Positions 36,330 through 45,092 of a stretch of DNA of 64,000 nt are shown in pieces. Every line of letters begins with the position of its first letter. The first letter of the stretch is position 1. The notes under the pieces were generated by a model. That model saw nothing but the letters and a program-made list of their open reading frames with translations. It did not search any database and was not told the DNA's origin. Source of the stretch: Chloroflexi bacterium GWB2_49_20 (lineage in GTDB: Bacteria; Chloroflexota; Anaerolineae; Anaerolineales; Villigracilaceae). Both the position numbers and the translations under genes were made by a program. The stretch is from contig MGMF01000021.1 in assembly GCA_001796335.1 (NCBI GenBank), positions 248,001 through 312,000 of the forward strand, read 5' to 3'.

Positions 36330-37043
36330 TTAACCTACCCGACGGTTGACATGAAAACTAAAATAACCCGGCAGGAAATAACTAAAAGAATGATCGATCA
36401 CTCGTCCAGCAGTCGAATACAGGCTGGCAGTGAAATTTAAAAGGACATCCCCACGTTGGATCTCAAGCATATGCGCCACTTCCGCAGTGGCATTGACAGC
36501 CTTGATTTCAGTTCGGGAACTGACTAAACGCGGAGAGCCTCTTCGCAATAACAAATCCAAAACCGAACCTGTAAAACCTGTAATAAGATCTTCCTGGGAG
36601 AGAATGGATTCAGGCAAAGTATCCACCAGGTAAGCAACCGGGCGTTCGTCCGTTAAAATAACGCGTGAAACGCGGGTTAATGCGTTTCCAATGGGAACAT
36701 CCAGCACTCCAGCCCATTCCGCATCTGCAGACAACCGCTCAACTTTTAGGGAATCCGTGGACACGCTCAGGCCAATCCGGCCAGCCGATGTTTCTATGCT
36801 TTCCAGAACCTCCATACCACTATCAATGACCGGAACTTCCCCGATCACAAATGTTCCCACGCCCTGCTTTCTGCGGATCAATCCTTGGGTTTCAAAAGAA
36901 CGCATGGCCTCCCGCAGAGTTGACCGGGACACACCTAATTCACGAGCCAATACAGGTTCAGATGGCAAGCGGCTTTCAGTTGGAAGCGAAGCGATCAAGT
37001 TTGTAAGTTCAACTTGTAAACGTTGAAAAGGAAGATGTCCCAT
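36330..37043 (-). CDS. GntR/HutC-family regulator (HTH + UTRA)
   Basis: 237 aa. N-terminal winged helix (RLPSEPVLARELGVSRSTLREAM then GLIRRKQGVGTFV, about residues 20-70) and a C-terminal UTRA ligand domain (TRVSRVILTDERPVAYLVDTLP and VINHSFSYF-like FSYFLPGYF end). Probably binds a pathway metabolite and controls the operon it lies in. The two TTGTCTGACAA palindromes at the ssnA promoter are the obvious operators, implying autoregulation. The SD is weak. Confidence 0.9.
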   Translation of the reverse strand: MGHLPFQRLQVELTNLIASLPTESRLPSEPVLARELGVSRSTLREAMRSFETQGLIRRKQGVGTFVIGEVPVIDSGMEVLESIETSAGRIGLSVSTDSLKVERLSADAEWAGVLDVPIGNALTRVSRVILTDERPVAYLVDTLPESILSQEDLITGFTGSVLDLLLRRGSPRLVSSRTEIKAVNATAEVAHMLEIQRGDVLLNFTASLYSTAGRVIDHSFSYFLPGYFSFHVNRRVG

Positions 37044-37056
37044 ATTATTTGCCTTT

Positions 37057-38853
37057 TTAACCTTCTAAAACAGGTAAGACCTTCATATTATTCACTTCTA
37101 CAAGACCACGGTCACTAAGCCGCAACTCCGGGATCACCACCAAAGCCAGCAAGCTAAGCTGCATATTGGGGTTATTTAGACGGCAGCCACAATCTTTAAA
37201 ACCGTTCAAAATACTGGCAACTTTCGCTGCCACTACAGGTGCACTCTCCGAAGACATCAAACCCGCTATGGGCAATTCCACCAATCCGATCACCTGCTGC
37301 TCCCTGACCACAACCTGGCCGCCACCGACTTCATGCAGTTTATTGGCAGCCATTGCCATACAAGCATCGTCCGTGCCAATCACAATCAGCTGGTGGCTGT
37401 CATGTGAAACCGTCGTGGCAACTGCGCAGGATTTATCAAAACCAAAACCATGCACCAAGCCCATCTGGATTTCTTTAGTGGCACGGTGTCTATCCACCAG
37501 GGCTACTTTGGCGATATCGTTTTTTAGATCCGAATGCACTTCATCGCTATTCAGGTTTACATCCATTTTCATATGTCGGGTGACAGCCTGGTTCTCAACA
37601 ATCCCAATTACATTGGCGGTCAGTACATTCTTACTCTTCAGCGTTCCATCCACTTTCAACTTGAAAGAATCCACAGTCAACAGGTGGGACAGATGCACAG
37701 AATTTGTCACCCAATCCGGCATAGAAATATCAGGCTGTTTCAGCAACAGCTTTCCAACCTCAGCGGCTACCACGCCTCTGGCGATCACCAGCGCAGCGCG
37801 GAAATTGTTCAAATCTTCCACAAAGACCACATCAGCCCAACGACCGGGTGCCAGCATCCCAATCTCCCGTCCCAGGCCAAAATGCTCGGCAGTATTTATG
37901 GTAGCCATTTGGATGGCAGTCATAGGCTTTAGCCCCTGTTGAATGGCATGCCGTAAAACTCGATCCATATGCCCATCCAGATGCAGGGTGCCGGCATGTG
38001 AGTCATCCGTACAAAGGATGAAATGGCGGGAGTCGAGCCCCTTGACGGTGATCGCTTTGACCTGCTCGATCACATCCTGCCAGGCAGATCCATATCTCAG
38101 CATTACCTTCATCCCCTGTCGCGCCCGTTCAACCGCACCTTCCAGCGTGGTTCCCTCGTGGTCATCTTCTGCGCCCCCAGCCAGGTATCCGTGAAATGGA
38201 TATCCCAGATCGGTCGAAGCGTAATGACCACCAATTACCTTCCCCGCCTGTCGGGCTGCTGCCAATTCGGTCAGCATCTTCTCGTCCCCATTGGCTACAC
38301 CCAGATAATCCATTACTTCGCCCAGACCAATGACACCTTCCCAGGTGAGAGCTTGCCCTACTTCCTGTGAGCTGAGGGATGCACCCGATGTTTCAAAATC
38401 CGGGGAAGAAGGGACACAGGAAGGTATCTGTACCCAAACATGAATGGGTTGTAGTTTGGCCTCGTCCACCATCAGGCGAACTCCGTCCAAACCAAATACA
38501 TTGGCAATTTCATGGGGGTCAATGAACATCCCGGTTGTTCCATGCGGGATCACTGCCCGCACAAATTCAGTGACTGAAAGCATGCCCGATTCGACGTGCA
38601 TATGCGCATCCAGCAAGCCCGGTACAAGATAGCGACCATGCGCCTTGATCACCTTTGTTTCTTTTCCAATACAGTGCAAAGCATCCGCACCGATAAATGC
38701 GATTTGACCATCCTTGATGGCAATATCTGTGTTTTTAATAAATTCACCGGTCTGCACGCAAACCCAGATACCATCACGGATTACCAGGTCCGCCGGCAGG
38801 CGTCCCATGGCTACATCGATGAGATTTCGGGTTTGAGTTTGGGAAGACTTCAT
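37057..38853 (-). CDS. ade: Adenine deaminase
   Basis: 598 aa from the ATG at 38853, which overlaps the upstream stop in an ATGA and is preceded by GGGGA; a frame extension to 38880 is less likely. Amidohydrolase with metal ligands DAHMHVESGML, FIDPHEIANVFG and HFILCTDDSHAG, and the long C-terminal adenine-deaminase domain ending in LSDRGLVEV. Converts adenine to hypoxanthine, feeding XDH. Length fits the family (about 580-600 aa). Confidence 0.93.
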   Translation of the reverse strand: MKSSQTQTRNLIDVAMGRLPADLVIRDGIWVCVQTGEFIKNTDIAIKDGQIAFIGADALHCIGKETKVIKAHGRYLVPGLLDAHMHVESGMLSVTEFVRAVIPHGTTGMFIDPHEIANVFGLDGVRLMVDEAKLQPIHVWVQIPSCVPSSPDFETSGASLSSQEVGQALTWEGVIGLGEVMDYLGVANGDEKMLTELAAARQAGKVIGGHYASTDLGYPFHGYLAGGAEDDHEGTTLEGAVERARQGMKVMLRYGSAWQDVIEQVKAITVKGLDSRHFILCTDDSHAGTLHLDGHMDRVLRHAIQQGLKPMTAIQMATINTAEHFGLGREIGMLAPGRWADVVFVEDLNNFRAALVIARGVVAAEVGKLLLKQPDISMPDWVTNSVHLSHLLTVDSFKLKVDGTLKSKNVLTANVIGIVENQAVTRHMKMDVNLNSDEVHSDLKNDIAKVALVDRHRATKEIQMGLVHGFGFDKSCAVATTVSHDSHQLIVIGTDDACMAMAANKLHEVGGGQVVVREQQVIGLVELPIAGLMSSESAPVVAAKVASILNGFKDCGCRLNNPNMQLSLLALVVIPELRLSDRGLVEVNNMKVLPVLEG

Positions 38854-40238
38854 AAAGTCCCCAATAATCGTTTTGCACATTGGTTATGTCGTTCAACAAG
38901 CGCTGACTCATCCAAATTAACCAAATGCGAATTTTTTACCACGAACCTGCCACCCACAACTGTATAATCCGCCTTGACGGGCTGGGCAAAGATCACAGCC
39001 GCGACTGGATCGTGCAATGCCCCGGCATACTCCAATCGGTTCAAGTTAATGGCAAAGAAGTCAGCGCATTTTCCAGGTTCAAGTGACCCAATATCATTTC
39101 TCCCCAATACCGCTGCACCTCCGCGTGTGGCAAGGCGAAGAGCATCTCGCGCTGTCATCAATTTTCGGGCGGGATCGTTGGAAAGGGAAAAGCCTGTAAT
39201 TCCCTCCCTCACGCGGGCTAATAGCATGGCTTGTCTGGCTTCCCCAAGCATGTGGGAGCCATCGTTGGAAGCCGATCCATCCACCCCCAGACCTACTTTG
39301 ACACCTGCAGCCAGGTATTCCCGGATGGGAGCGATCCCGGATGCCAGGCGCATATTGGAGGAAGGACAGTGCGCCACTCCACAACCATGCCTGGCAAAGG
39401 TCTTTATCTCGTCAGCATTAACATATACCGAATGTGCAAACCAGACATCTTCTCCCACCCAATCCACTGCTTGCATATATCCGACCGGGCGGTGACCAAA
39501 TTTTTGCAAGCAAAACGATTCTTCATCTTCTGTTTCTGCAAGGTGCGTGTGTAAGTGAACCCCATACTCCCGAGCCAACGCAGCCGATTGTTTCATTAAT
39601 TCACCGGTTACAGAAAAGGGTGAACAGGGAGCCAGAACGATCTGCACAAAGGCACCGGGTTTTGGGTCATGATATCTTTGGATAAGACGCAGACTGTCTT
39701 TCAGGATGGCATCTTCGTTATCCACAACGCTATCGGGAGGCAGTCCACCCTGGCTTTCGCCCAGGCTCATGGAGCCGCGTGAAGCCTGCAAGCGCAACCC
39801 GACCTCGACCGCCGCGGCGATCTCATCATCCAGCCTGGACCCGTTTGGAAACAGGTACAGGTGGTCTGAAGCAGTTGTACACCCGGAAAGAGCCAGTTCC
39901 GCCAGGGCTGTTTGGGTTGAGATGAAAATATCTTCCGGTGTAAGGCGCGCCCAGATCGGATAGAGTGTCTTAAGCCAGTTGAACAGGTTGGCATCCTGGG
40001 CTGCCGGAACTGCACGTGTCAAGGTTTGGTAAAAATGGTGGTGGGTATTAACCAGACCCGGCAATATGATATGCCCATCCAGGTCAAGTACTTCATCAGC
40101 GCTGGCAGGCAGGTTCCCACTCACGTCCACTTGCTCAATAAACCCATCCCGGATAAAAAGACCACCCCCGGGAATTTCCCGCTGATGGTCATTCATGGTG
40201 ACAAGCATATTGGCATTCTTAATTAAAAGTGTAGTCAT
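38850..40238 (-). CDS. ssnA: 8-oxoguanine deaminase / SsnA-type amidohydrolase
   Basis: 462 aa of the TrzN/guanine-deaminase-like amidohydrolases. Metal-site pieces: NTHHHFYQT, HLHTHLAETEDEE, WFAHSVYV and LGVDGSASNDG. TTASDHLYLFPNG is typical of 8-oxoguanine deaminases and of SsnA in the E. coli purine cluster. It would deaminate an oxidised purine, for example 8-oxoguanine to urate, or a ring-opened intermediate. It is the first gene of the operon that runs through ade, gntR, pyrB-like, ygeW-like and arcC. Which of the two activities it has cannot be read by eye. Confidence 0.85.
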   Translation of the reverse strand: MTTLLIKNANMLVTMNDHQREIPGGGLFIRDGFIEQVDVSGNLPASADEVLDLDGHIILPGLVNTHHHFYQTLTRAVPAAQDANLFNWLKTLYPIWARLTPEDIFISTQTALAELALSGCTTASDHLYLFPNGSRLDDEIAAAVEVGLRLQASRGSMSLGESQGGLPPDSVVDNEDAILKDSLRLIQRYHDPKPGAFVQIVLAPCSPFSVTGELMKQSAALAREYGVHLHTHLAETEDEESFCLQKFGHRPVGYMQAVDWVGEDVWFAHSVYVNADEIKTFARHGCGVAHCPSSNMRLASGIAPIREYLAAGVKVGLGVDGSASNDGSHMLGEARQAMLLARVREGITGFSLSNDPARKLMTARDALRLATRGGAAVLGRNDIGSLEPGKCADFFAINLNRLEYAGALHDPVAAVIFAQPVKADYTVVGGRFVVKNSHLVNLDESALVERHNQCAKRLLGTL

Positions 40239-40266
40239 TTATCACTCTTGACCGAAAGGAAGCTAT

Positions 40267-40277
40267 TTGTCTGACAA
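40267..40277. promoter_or_regulatory. Operator 1, TTGTCTGACAA
   Basis: Perfect palindrome TTGTC-T-GACAA lying eight bases downstream of the -10 box, across the predicted transcription start of ssnA. Identical to operator 2; centres are 48 bp apart. Likely site of the GntR/UTRA protein of this operon. Confidence 0.75.
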
Positions 40278-40285
40278 CTGCTTAT

Positions 40286-40314
40286 AGTTTAGCAAATTTT
40301 CACGGCTCTGTCAA
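40286..40314 (-). promoter_or_regulatory. Promoter of the ssnA-ade-gntR-pyrB-ygeW-arcC operon
   Basis: On the minus strand TTGACA (40309-40314), a 17-bp spacer and TAAACT (40286-40291). The same box pair (TTGACT-17-TAAACT) precedes the recombinase gene at 50086. Operators sit directly on both sides. Confidence 0.8.
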
Positions 40315-40325
40315 TTGTCTGACAA
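40315..40325. promoter_or_regulatory. Operator 2, TTGTCTGACAA
   Basis: Second exact copy of the palindrome, abutting the upstream edge of the -35 box. Together with operator 1 it brackets the promoter, a layout suited to repression, possibly by a looped or paired dimer. Confidence 0.75.
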
Positions 40326-40337
40326 GTGATTTGTGGA

Positions 40338-40373
40338 TAAAAAAATCCCCTCCCGGGATGAACGGGAAGGGAT
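40338..40373 (-). terminator. Rho-independent terminator of folD
   Basis: Stem ATCCCCTCCCG/CGGGAAGGGAT (40345-40355, 40363-40373; one mismatch) followed on the minus strand by seven T. It separates folD from the regulated ssnA promoter. Confidence 0.85.
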
Positions 40374-40393
40374 GTGTCTCAGGCTTATGTAAA

Positions 40394-41305
40394 TTATGGG
40401 AATTGGATCTGTGCCGCGCGCAAAGTGTTCGCCATCAACATGGCAATGGTCATCGGGCCGACCCCACCGGGTACCGGTGTGATAAAGCCAGCCACTTCCT
40501 TGGCTTCTTCAAAGTTAACATCGCCCACCAGTTTTTGTTTGGGCTTGCCTGTCTTTTCACTGATGGCAGGGGTTCCATCCGGGTTCAAAACCGGGACACC
40601 ATTGATGCCCACATCGATCACGGCTGCTCCGGGTTTGATCCAGTCGCCGCGTACCATCTCAGTACGTCCGATGGCGGCGATCAAAATATCTGCCCGCCGG
40701 ACAACATCGGCAATATTCTGGGTGCGTGAGTGCACGATCGTCACAGTGGCATTTTCCTGGACAAGCAAAAGCGCGGCAGGCATACCCACGATATTGGAAC
40801 GCCCCAATACGACTGCATTGGCTCCGGAAATCTTGACGCCAACTTCCTTGAGCAGGTAGATACATCCGTATGGAGTGCAGGGAACAAACAGCGGTTCACG
40901 ACCTTTTTGAGCCAGGCGACCGATATTCAATGGTGAAAAACCATCCACATCTTTCTCAATGTTGATCAACTGAAGAACGCGCTCTTCGTCCAGGTGGGAG
41001 GGCAGTGGTAATTGCACCAGGATACCATTTACCGTCGGGTCAGCATTCAGTTTTTTTACCAGATCTTCCACTTGTTCCTGGGTGGCATTCGCTGGAAGAG
41101 TATTATGGAATGAATTCATCCCCAGTTCTGCGCAGGCTTTCTGTTTCATGCCCACGTATGCAGCCGAATCTACTCTGTCACCCACCAGGACCGTCGCCAG
41201 GCCAGGTTTTGGCTTGCCGGCGGCATTCCGTTTGGCAACTTCCTCTTTTACATTGTCACGAACTTTCCTGGCAATTGCAGTTCCATCAATAAGTTGAGCA
41301 GTCAT
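40394..41305 (-). CDS. folD: Methylene-THF dehydrogenase / methenyl-THF cyclohydrolase
   Basis: 303 aa from the ATG at 41305, preceded by GGAGAGG; the frame extends four codons further. FolD blocks: YVGMKQKACAELGM (catalytic Lys), QLPLPSHLDEE, KDVDGFSPLNIGRL, VVLGRSNIVGMP and the C-terminal TPVPGGVGPMTIAML. Interconverts methylene-, methenyl- and formyl-tetrahydrofolate. Its place next to the purine operon fits use of one-carbon units released from purine rings, but it has its own terminator and is also a housekeeping gene. Confidence 0.95.
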   Translation of the reverse strand: MTAQLIDGTAIARKVRDNVKEEVAKRNAAGKPKPGLATVLVGDRVDSAAYVGMKQKACAELGMNSFHNTLPANATQEQVEDLVKKLNADPTVNGILVQLPLPSHLDEERVLQLINIEKDVDGFSPLNIGRLAQKGREPLFVPCTPYGCIYLLKEVGVKISGANAVVLGRSNIVGMPAALLLVQENATVTIVHSRTQNIADVVRRADILIAAIGRTEMVRGDWIKPGAAVIDVGINGVPVLNPDGTPAISEKTGKPKQKLVGDVNFEEAKEVAGFITPVPGGVGPMTIAMLMANTLRAAQIQFP

Positions 41306-41330
41306 AGTCCTCTCCATGTGCAGTTTTTAA

Positions 41331-41427
41331 GTATCTTCTCAAGAAGCAGGGGAAGATGGGGTTGTGTGGGTGTTCGCGAAGCATACCCGAAGGGCGCGAT
41401 GCCTCCCCAAATAATTGAGATGATAAG
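41331..41427. repeat. Hairpin repeat copy A (GTATCTTCTCAA ... TTGAGATGATA)
   Basis: About 97 bases between folD and mtaB. Ends GTATCTTCTCAA and TTGAGATGATA match the ends of copies at 50145, 57885 and 63869. Inside are GGGGAAGATGGGG and CCTCCCC, and a GGGTGTTCGCGAA-centred hairpin. Confidence 0.6.
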
Positions 41428-41512
41428 TTGTGAAGTTTGAAACTATTATACCGGAACAAACCTGACAGGAAAAGTGATAAGTGGCACATATATATCCCGA
41501 TTTTTCCCCGAA

Positions 41513-42793
41513 TTATAGGTTGATCTCTCCCATCAACCCGGTAGAATCCGTTGAAAACAGGTTAATGCTATCAATCTGATTCCAACGTGGCTGAGGTGAC
41601 TTCGCACACACATGCAAGTAATTATCCGTCAGACCTTCCAACAACCAAGCTCCATCACTTTGCTTTCCAGAATTCTCCCAGAGTACTTTCAACTTTTTCC
41701 CCAAGAATCGTTCTGCATAGGTTTGCCTGGATTCGGATAACAGCTCTCTCAGAGCCGCACTCCTGCTCTTGCGGATGTTGTGCGGCACTTGCCCCAGCAT
41801 GCCCGCTGCAACAGTTCCCGCACGCGCAGAGTAAGTAAACACATGCCCGCCTGAAAAATTCATTCGCTTCACAAATTCCAGGGTTTCTGCGAATTCATCG
41901 TCTGTTTCTCCTGGAAATCCCGCGATGAGATCAGTGGTGATGGCAACATCCGGTATGGCAGCCCTGGCAGCCGTCAATAAAGCTGCATAAGACTGGGGTG
42001 TGACCTTCCTCGCCATACGCCGTAAAACCCCCGCGCTGCCAGATTGCAGCGGCAAGTGCAAGTGCCTGCATAATCTCTGATCCTGCCAGAGTTCAAAGAA
42101 ATTATCATCCAGATCCCAAGGTTCAAGAGAAGATAGGCGCAATCTGGACACATCCGTCTCTGACAGGATACTTTGGATCAAATCGCCAAGTTGACCGCAA
42201 CTTCCCGCGCGATCTTTTCCCCAGGAACCCAGGTGAACCCCGGTTAGAACCACTTCCTGTGTGCCTCCCTGCAGAGCAGCCTGAATATCACTCAAAACCT
42301 GCGGAATGCTGCGTGAAATTCCATCTCCGCGCGCCAATGTGGTTATGCAGAACGTACAACGATTATCACATCCATCCTGCACCTTGATAAAGGCACGCGT
42401 GCGCATGTGTTTCCCGGGCAGTGGTTGCCTTTCCAACGGTTCAAGATCAAATTCAGGTTCAGTCAAACCCAACAGATCGCGAACAAGTTCGTCTTTACGG
42501 CCATTTGGGATCAGCGTGCGGACATTGGGAAGTGCTTTTGCTTGCTCCGGCTCTAGTGTAGACCAGCAGCCTGTCAACACAATCTCGCCTGCTCCCAGGC
42601 GAACCGCCTGTCGAACTTTCTGTCTGGAATCCGATGCTGCTTGTGAAGTGACTGTACAGGTATTAATCACCACCAGGTCTGCTTCCCCTGCACCAGATAC
42701 AATTTCATGTCCTGCAGAACGAAACTGGCGCGCGAAGGTTTCGATCTCAGATTGATTCAAACGGCAGCCCACCGTATCCAGATAAATTTTCAT
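41513..42793 (-). CDS. mtaB: tRNA t6A37 methylthiotransferase (MtaB)
   Basis: 426 aa radical SAM methylthiotransferase. N-terminal UPF0004 domain with Cys in TVGCRLNQSE, INTCTVTSQA and LTGCWSTLEP; radical SAM CxxxCxxC in DGCDNRCTFCIT; C-terminal TRAM-like region. Sequence style is MtaB (ms2t6A of tRNA Lys-type) rather than MiaB or RimO (TVGCRLNQSE). It adds a methylthio group to modified A37. It lies after a small lipoprotein gene on the same strand, six bases apart. Confidence 0.9.
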   Translation of the reverse strand: MKIYLDTVGCRLNQSEIETFARQFRSAGHEIVSGAGEADLVVINTCTVTSQAASDSRQKVRQAVRLGAGEIVLTGCWSTLEPEQAKALPNVRTLIPNGRKDELVRDLLGLTEPEFDLEPLERQPLPGKHMRTRAFIKVQDGCDNRCTFCITTLARGDGISRSIPQVLSDIQAALQGGTQEVVLTGVHLGSWGKDRAGSCGQLGDLIQSILSETDVSRLRLSSLEPWDLDDNFFELWQDQRLCRHLHLPLQSGSAGVLRRMARKVTPQSYAALLTAARAAIPDVAITTDLIAGFPGETDDEFAETLEFVKRMNFSGGHVFTYSARAGTVAAGMLGQVPHNIRKSRSAALRELLSESRQTYAERFLGKKLKVLWENSGKQSDGAWLLEGLTDNYLHVCAKSPQPRWNQIDSINLFSTDSTGLMGEINL

Positions 42794-42799
42794 TTAGTC

Positions 42800-43447
42800 T
42801 TATGGCTTGACAACTACAAAATTATCAAATAGGACATCCACACCTACTGCATCGAAAGCCCCCGCCAGCAATCCGACATCTCCGCTGGAAAAATCAGGAT
42901 CAACCGCGATTCCGGCAGGTTGTCCATTGACGAAGAAAGTCAGGGTATCGCCAAGACATTGTACCTGCAAATGATTGGGTGAAATCCCCGGTAGAATACT
43001 CGGGTTGTAGATCATCATATCCTGACCCAGCAGGCTGGTTACACCGTTTACAACTTTACCTATTCCGAAATATCCATCACTGCTGATGATAAAGAAATAA
43101 TAATTATCCAAATCCTTATACCTGCACATCACTCCAATGCGATTCTCATCCGGACCGCCAATTCGAGCCACATCCACATCTATGCGTACATCATTAAACT
43201 GTAAGCCCGGGGTACTCCAATAATTGTAACCGGGGGTATTGACCCAGATGCGAAAACCGGAAGAATAATAATCCATGAATCCTTTCGGATCTAGAAGTCT
43301 TGTCCAACCGCTGGCTGGGTCAGCGAAATCATCTTTATAAAGGACATCACCAGAGCGTGTGATCAAATTTGAGAGCCCTGGCGACGAACATGCCAGTACA
43401 GAAACGGATAAAAATAAAAAGATGGATAACATTTTTCTATTTTTCAT
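42800..43447 (-). CDS. Lipoprotein with a concanavalin-like (LamG/DUF1080-type) domain
   Basis: 215 aa. Lipoprotein signal with lipobox VLAC (Cys about residue 20). The rest is a beta-rich domain: LYKDDFADPASGWTRLLD at the start, NRIGVMCRYKDLDNYYFFIISSDGYFGI in the middle and DVLFDNFVVVKP at the end, the style of single LamG-like sandwich proteins common on Chloroflexota surfaces. A ligand, probably glycan, is inferred only from the fold. AGGA precedes the ATG. Confidence 0.7.
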   Translation of the reverse strand: MKNRKMLSIFLFLSVSVLACSSPGLSNLITRSGDVLYKDDFADPASGWTRLLDPKGFMDYYSSGFRIWVNTPGYNYWSTPGLQFNDVRIDVDVARIGGPDENRIGVMCRYKDLDNYYFFIISSDGYFGIGKVVNGVTSLLGQDMMIYNPSILPGISPNHLQVQCLGDTLTFFVNGQPAGIAVDPDFSSGDVGLLAGAFDAVGVDVLFDNFVVVKP

Positions 43448-43546
43448 AGTTTATTCCTAATTTTGATCATATCGATAATTCGGGGCAGGCAGCCCCGCTA
43501 TTTTAAGAAGTTCCATCTAATTTTATCAGAAAGGTCCAACCACACT

Positions 43547-44968
43547 TTAAGGAAAATATTGATCCAGCAGCCGCTTTGCCTGCCAGCCAACGCTGCCATC
43601 CGGATCCAGGTGGTATGCGGTAACCAGCTTGTCGTAAGCCTCATCTCTTTGTTCCTTAAGAAGAAGCAAGTATCCCGCATGCAAGTTTGGCTCAGCCTGG
43701 TCTGGTGCGATTTTAATGGCTTTGTCAAAATAAAGCTCGGCCGAAGCCAAATCACCAATGGCCATAAGTACCTGCCCCATGATATCCTGTGATTGCCAAT
43801 TTTCGGGGTCCAGCTTCAAACCTTGCAAGGCTGCTTCCATCCCCAGGTTGGCAATATTTACATCATATTGAACGCAGAATAAAGCCAGGGCTCTCCATGA
43901 TATTGGGTCCTGGGGAGAAAAATTGACCGCATTCTGGTAATAATCCAGGGCATTTACCAAATCTCCCTTTTGAGCCGAAAGATCTCCCAATGCCTGGAGC
44001 CAGGCAGGATTGTATGGATCCAAAGATGCAGCTCTGAAATAAGCTGACCAGGCCAGTTCGATTTGATTCTGTCTGCGATAGTATAGTCCGGTTAGCGCAA
44101 GACTCATAACCGAATTTTGATCCAAAGTCAGGGCTGTTTGTAAAGCTGGATAACCATCCTTTCCCGTGTGCTGGTAGGCCTCACCCAGCCAGGCCCAGGC
44201 TTCAGGAAAATTATTCTCCAGCCTGATTGCCTTCAAAAAAGCTTCCTGAGACAGATCCCATTCCCCGATCGATGCCAGAGATTGACCAGACACCGCCAAA
44301 TGGTAAGCAGGGTTGTCCTGTAGATATGCCAGGTTTAAGCCTTCCCGCAATACCTGTACGCGCCCGTCCAATTCCTGGTCTAAACTACTCGCAAGCATCA
44401 ACTCCGGAAGAGCATCCATTGGTTGCCAGGTCATAAGCAATAAACCCAAATTGTAATGAGCCTCAGCATTTTGCGGTTCAATCCTCACAACCTCCCCCCA
44501 TTCTTCCATTGCTTTCTGAAAATTTCCCTTCTGGCGATTCGCTTTAGCCAATCTCGAAAACGCACTGGCAGAATCCGGAGTGTCTGCACCAACCGATTCC
44601 CAGGCAGCAATGGCTGATTCAATATCTCCTGCCTGGGAATAAAGGTCACCGAATGTAATCCAACCACTGGAAGATAAATCACCTTTACCAGTTGCTTTCC
44701 TGAATAAACCAAGTGCTGCTGATCCATCTCCTGCCAAAAAGGCAGATTGAGCAGCTTTTTCAAATAATCCATTCATCCACCACAGGCGGTTGGCAGAGTC
44801 TTCATAAGATACGGCTGCGTAAGAAAAAGAACCTTGTGATTCATACAGCGTCGCCTGCCTTAGATACCATTGTCCGACCAAAATACGGGGCAGAAATATA
44901 ACCAACAATAAAGAAATGATAATAATACCTTGTCCACCAAACCGGCGGAGGGAAAGGGTGCGATCCAT
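43547..44968 (-). CDS. Membrane-anchored TPR protein
   Basis: 473 aa. One N-terminal membrane helix (GIIIISLLLVIFLPRILVG), then an almost unbroken array of about ten TPR-like repeats (for example AWLGEAYQHTGKDGYPALQ and EAHYNLGLLL, with the helix A/B pattern W-LG-Y-A-P). A scaffold facing the outside of the membrane is likely; partners are unknown. No SD; a perfect TATAAT ends six bases upstream of the ATG, so the mRNA looks leaderless. Divergent from the kinase gene. Confidence 0.8.
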   Translation of the reverse strand: MDRTLSLRRFGGQGIIIISLLLVIFLPRILVGQWYLRQATLYESQGSFSYAAVSYEDSANRLWWMNGLFEKAAQSAFLAGDGSAALGLFRKATGKGDLSSSGWITFGDLYSQAGDIESAIAAWESVGADTPDSASAFSRLAKANRQKGNFQKAMEEWGEVVRIEPQNAEAHYNLGLLLMTWQPMDALPELMLASSLDQELDGRVQVLREGLNLAYLQDNPAYHLAVSGQSLASIGEWDLSQEAFLKAIRLENNFPEAWAWLGEAYQHTGKDGYPALQTALTLDQNSVMSLALTGLYYRRQNQIELAWSAYFRAASLDPYNPAWLQALGDLSAQKGDLVNALDYYQNAVNFSPQDPISWRALALFCVQYDVNIANLGMEAALQGLKLDPENWQSQDIMGQVLMAIGDLASAELYFDKAIKIAPDQAEPNLHAGYLLLLKEQRDEAYDKLVTAYHLDPDGSVGWQAKRLLDQYFP

Positions 44969-44974
44969 ATACTA

Positions 44975-44980
44975 ATTATA
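44975..44980 (-). promoter_or_regulatory. -10 box giving a leaderless TPR transcript
   Basis: TATAAT on the minus strand, six bases before the ATG at 44968. No clear -35. Confidence 0.55.
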
Positions 44981-45092
44981 ACCAAGTTCAATTGACATAT
45001 TTATAGGGTACTCGTACTTTTCAAATACATTGATAATATTTCAAAAGGATGTTGTTCGCTAAACAGCCAAATGCTATGATCGCGATGCATTT

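Noticed and set aside
43481-43497. Hairpin CGGGGC/GCCCCG as a terminator after the TPR gene
   Set aside because: Only 6 bp and no T run on the minus strand; too weak to list.
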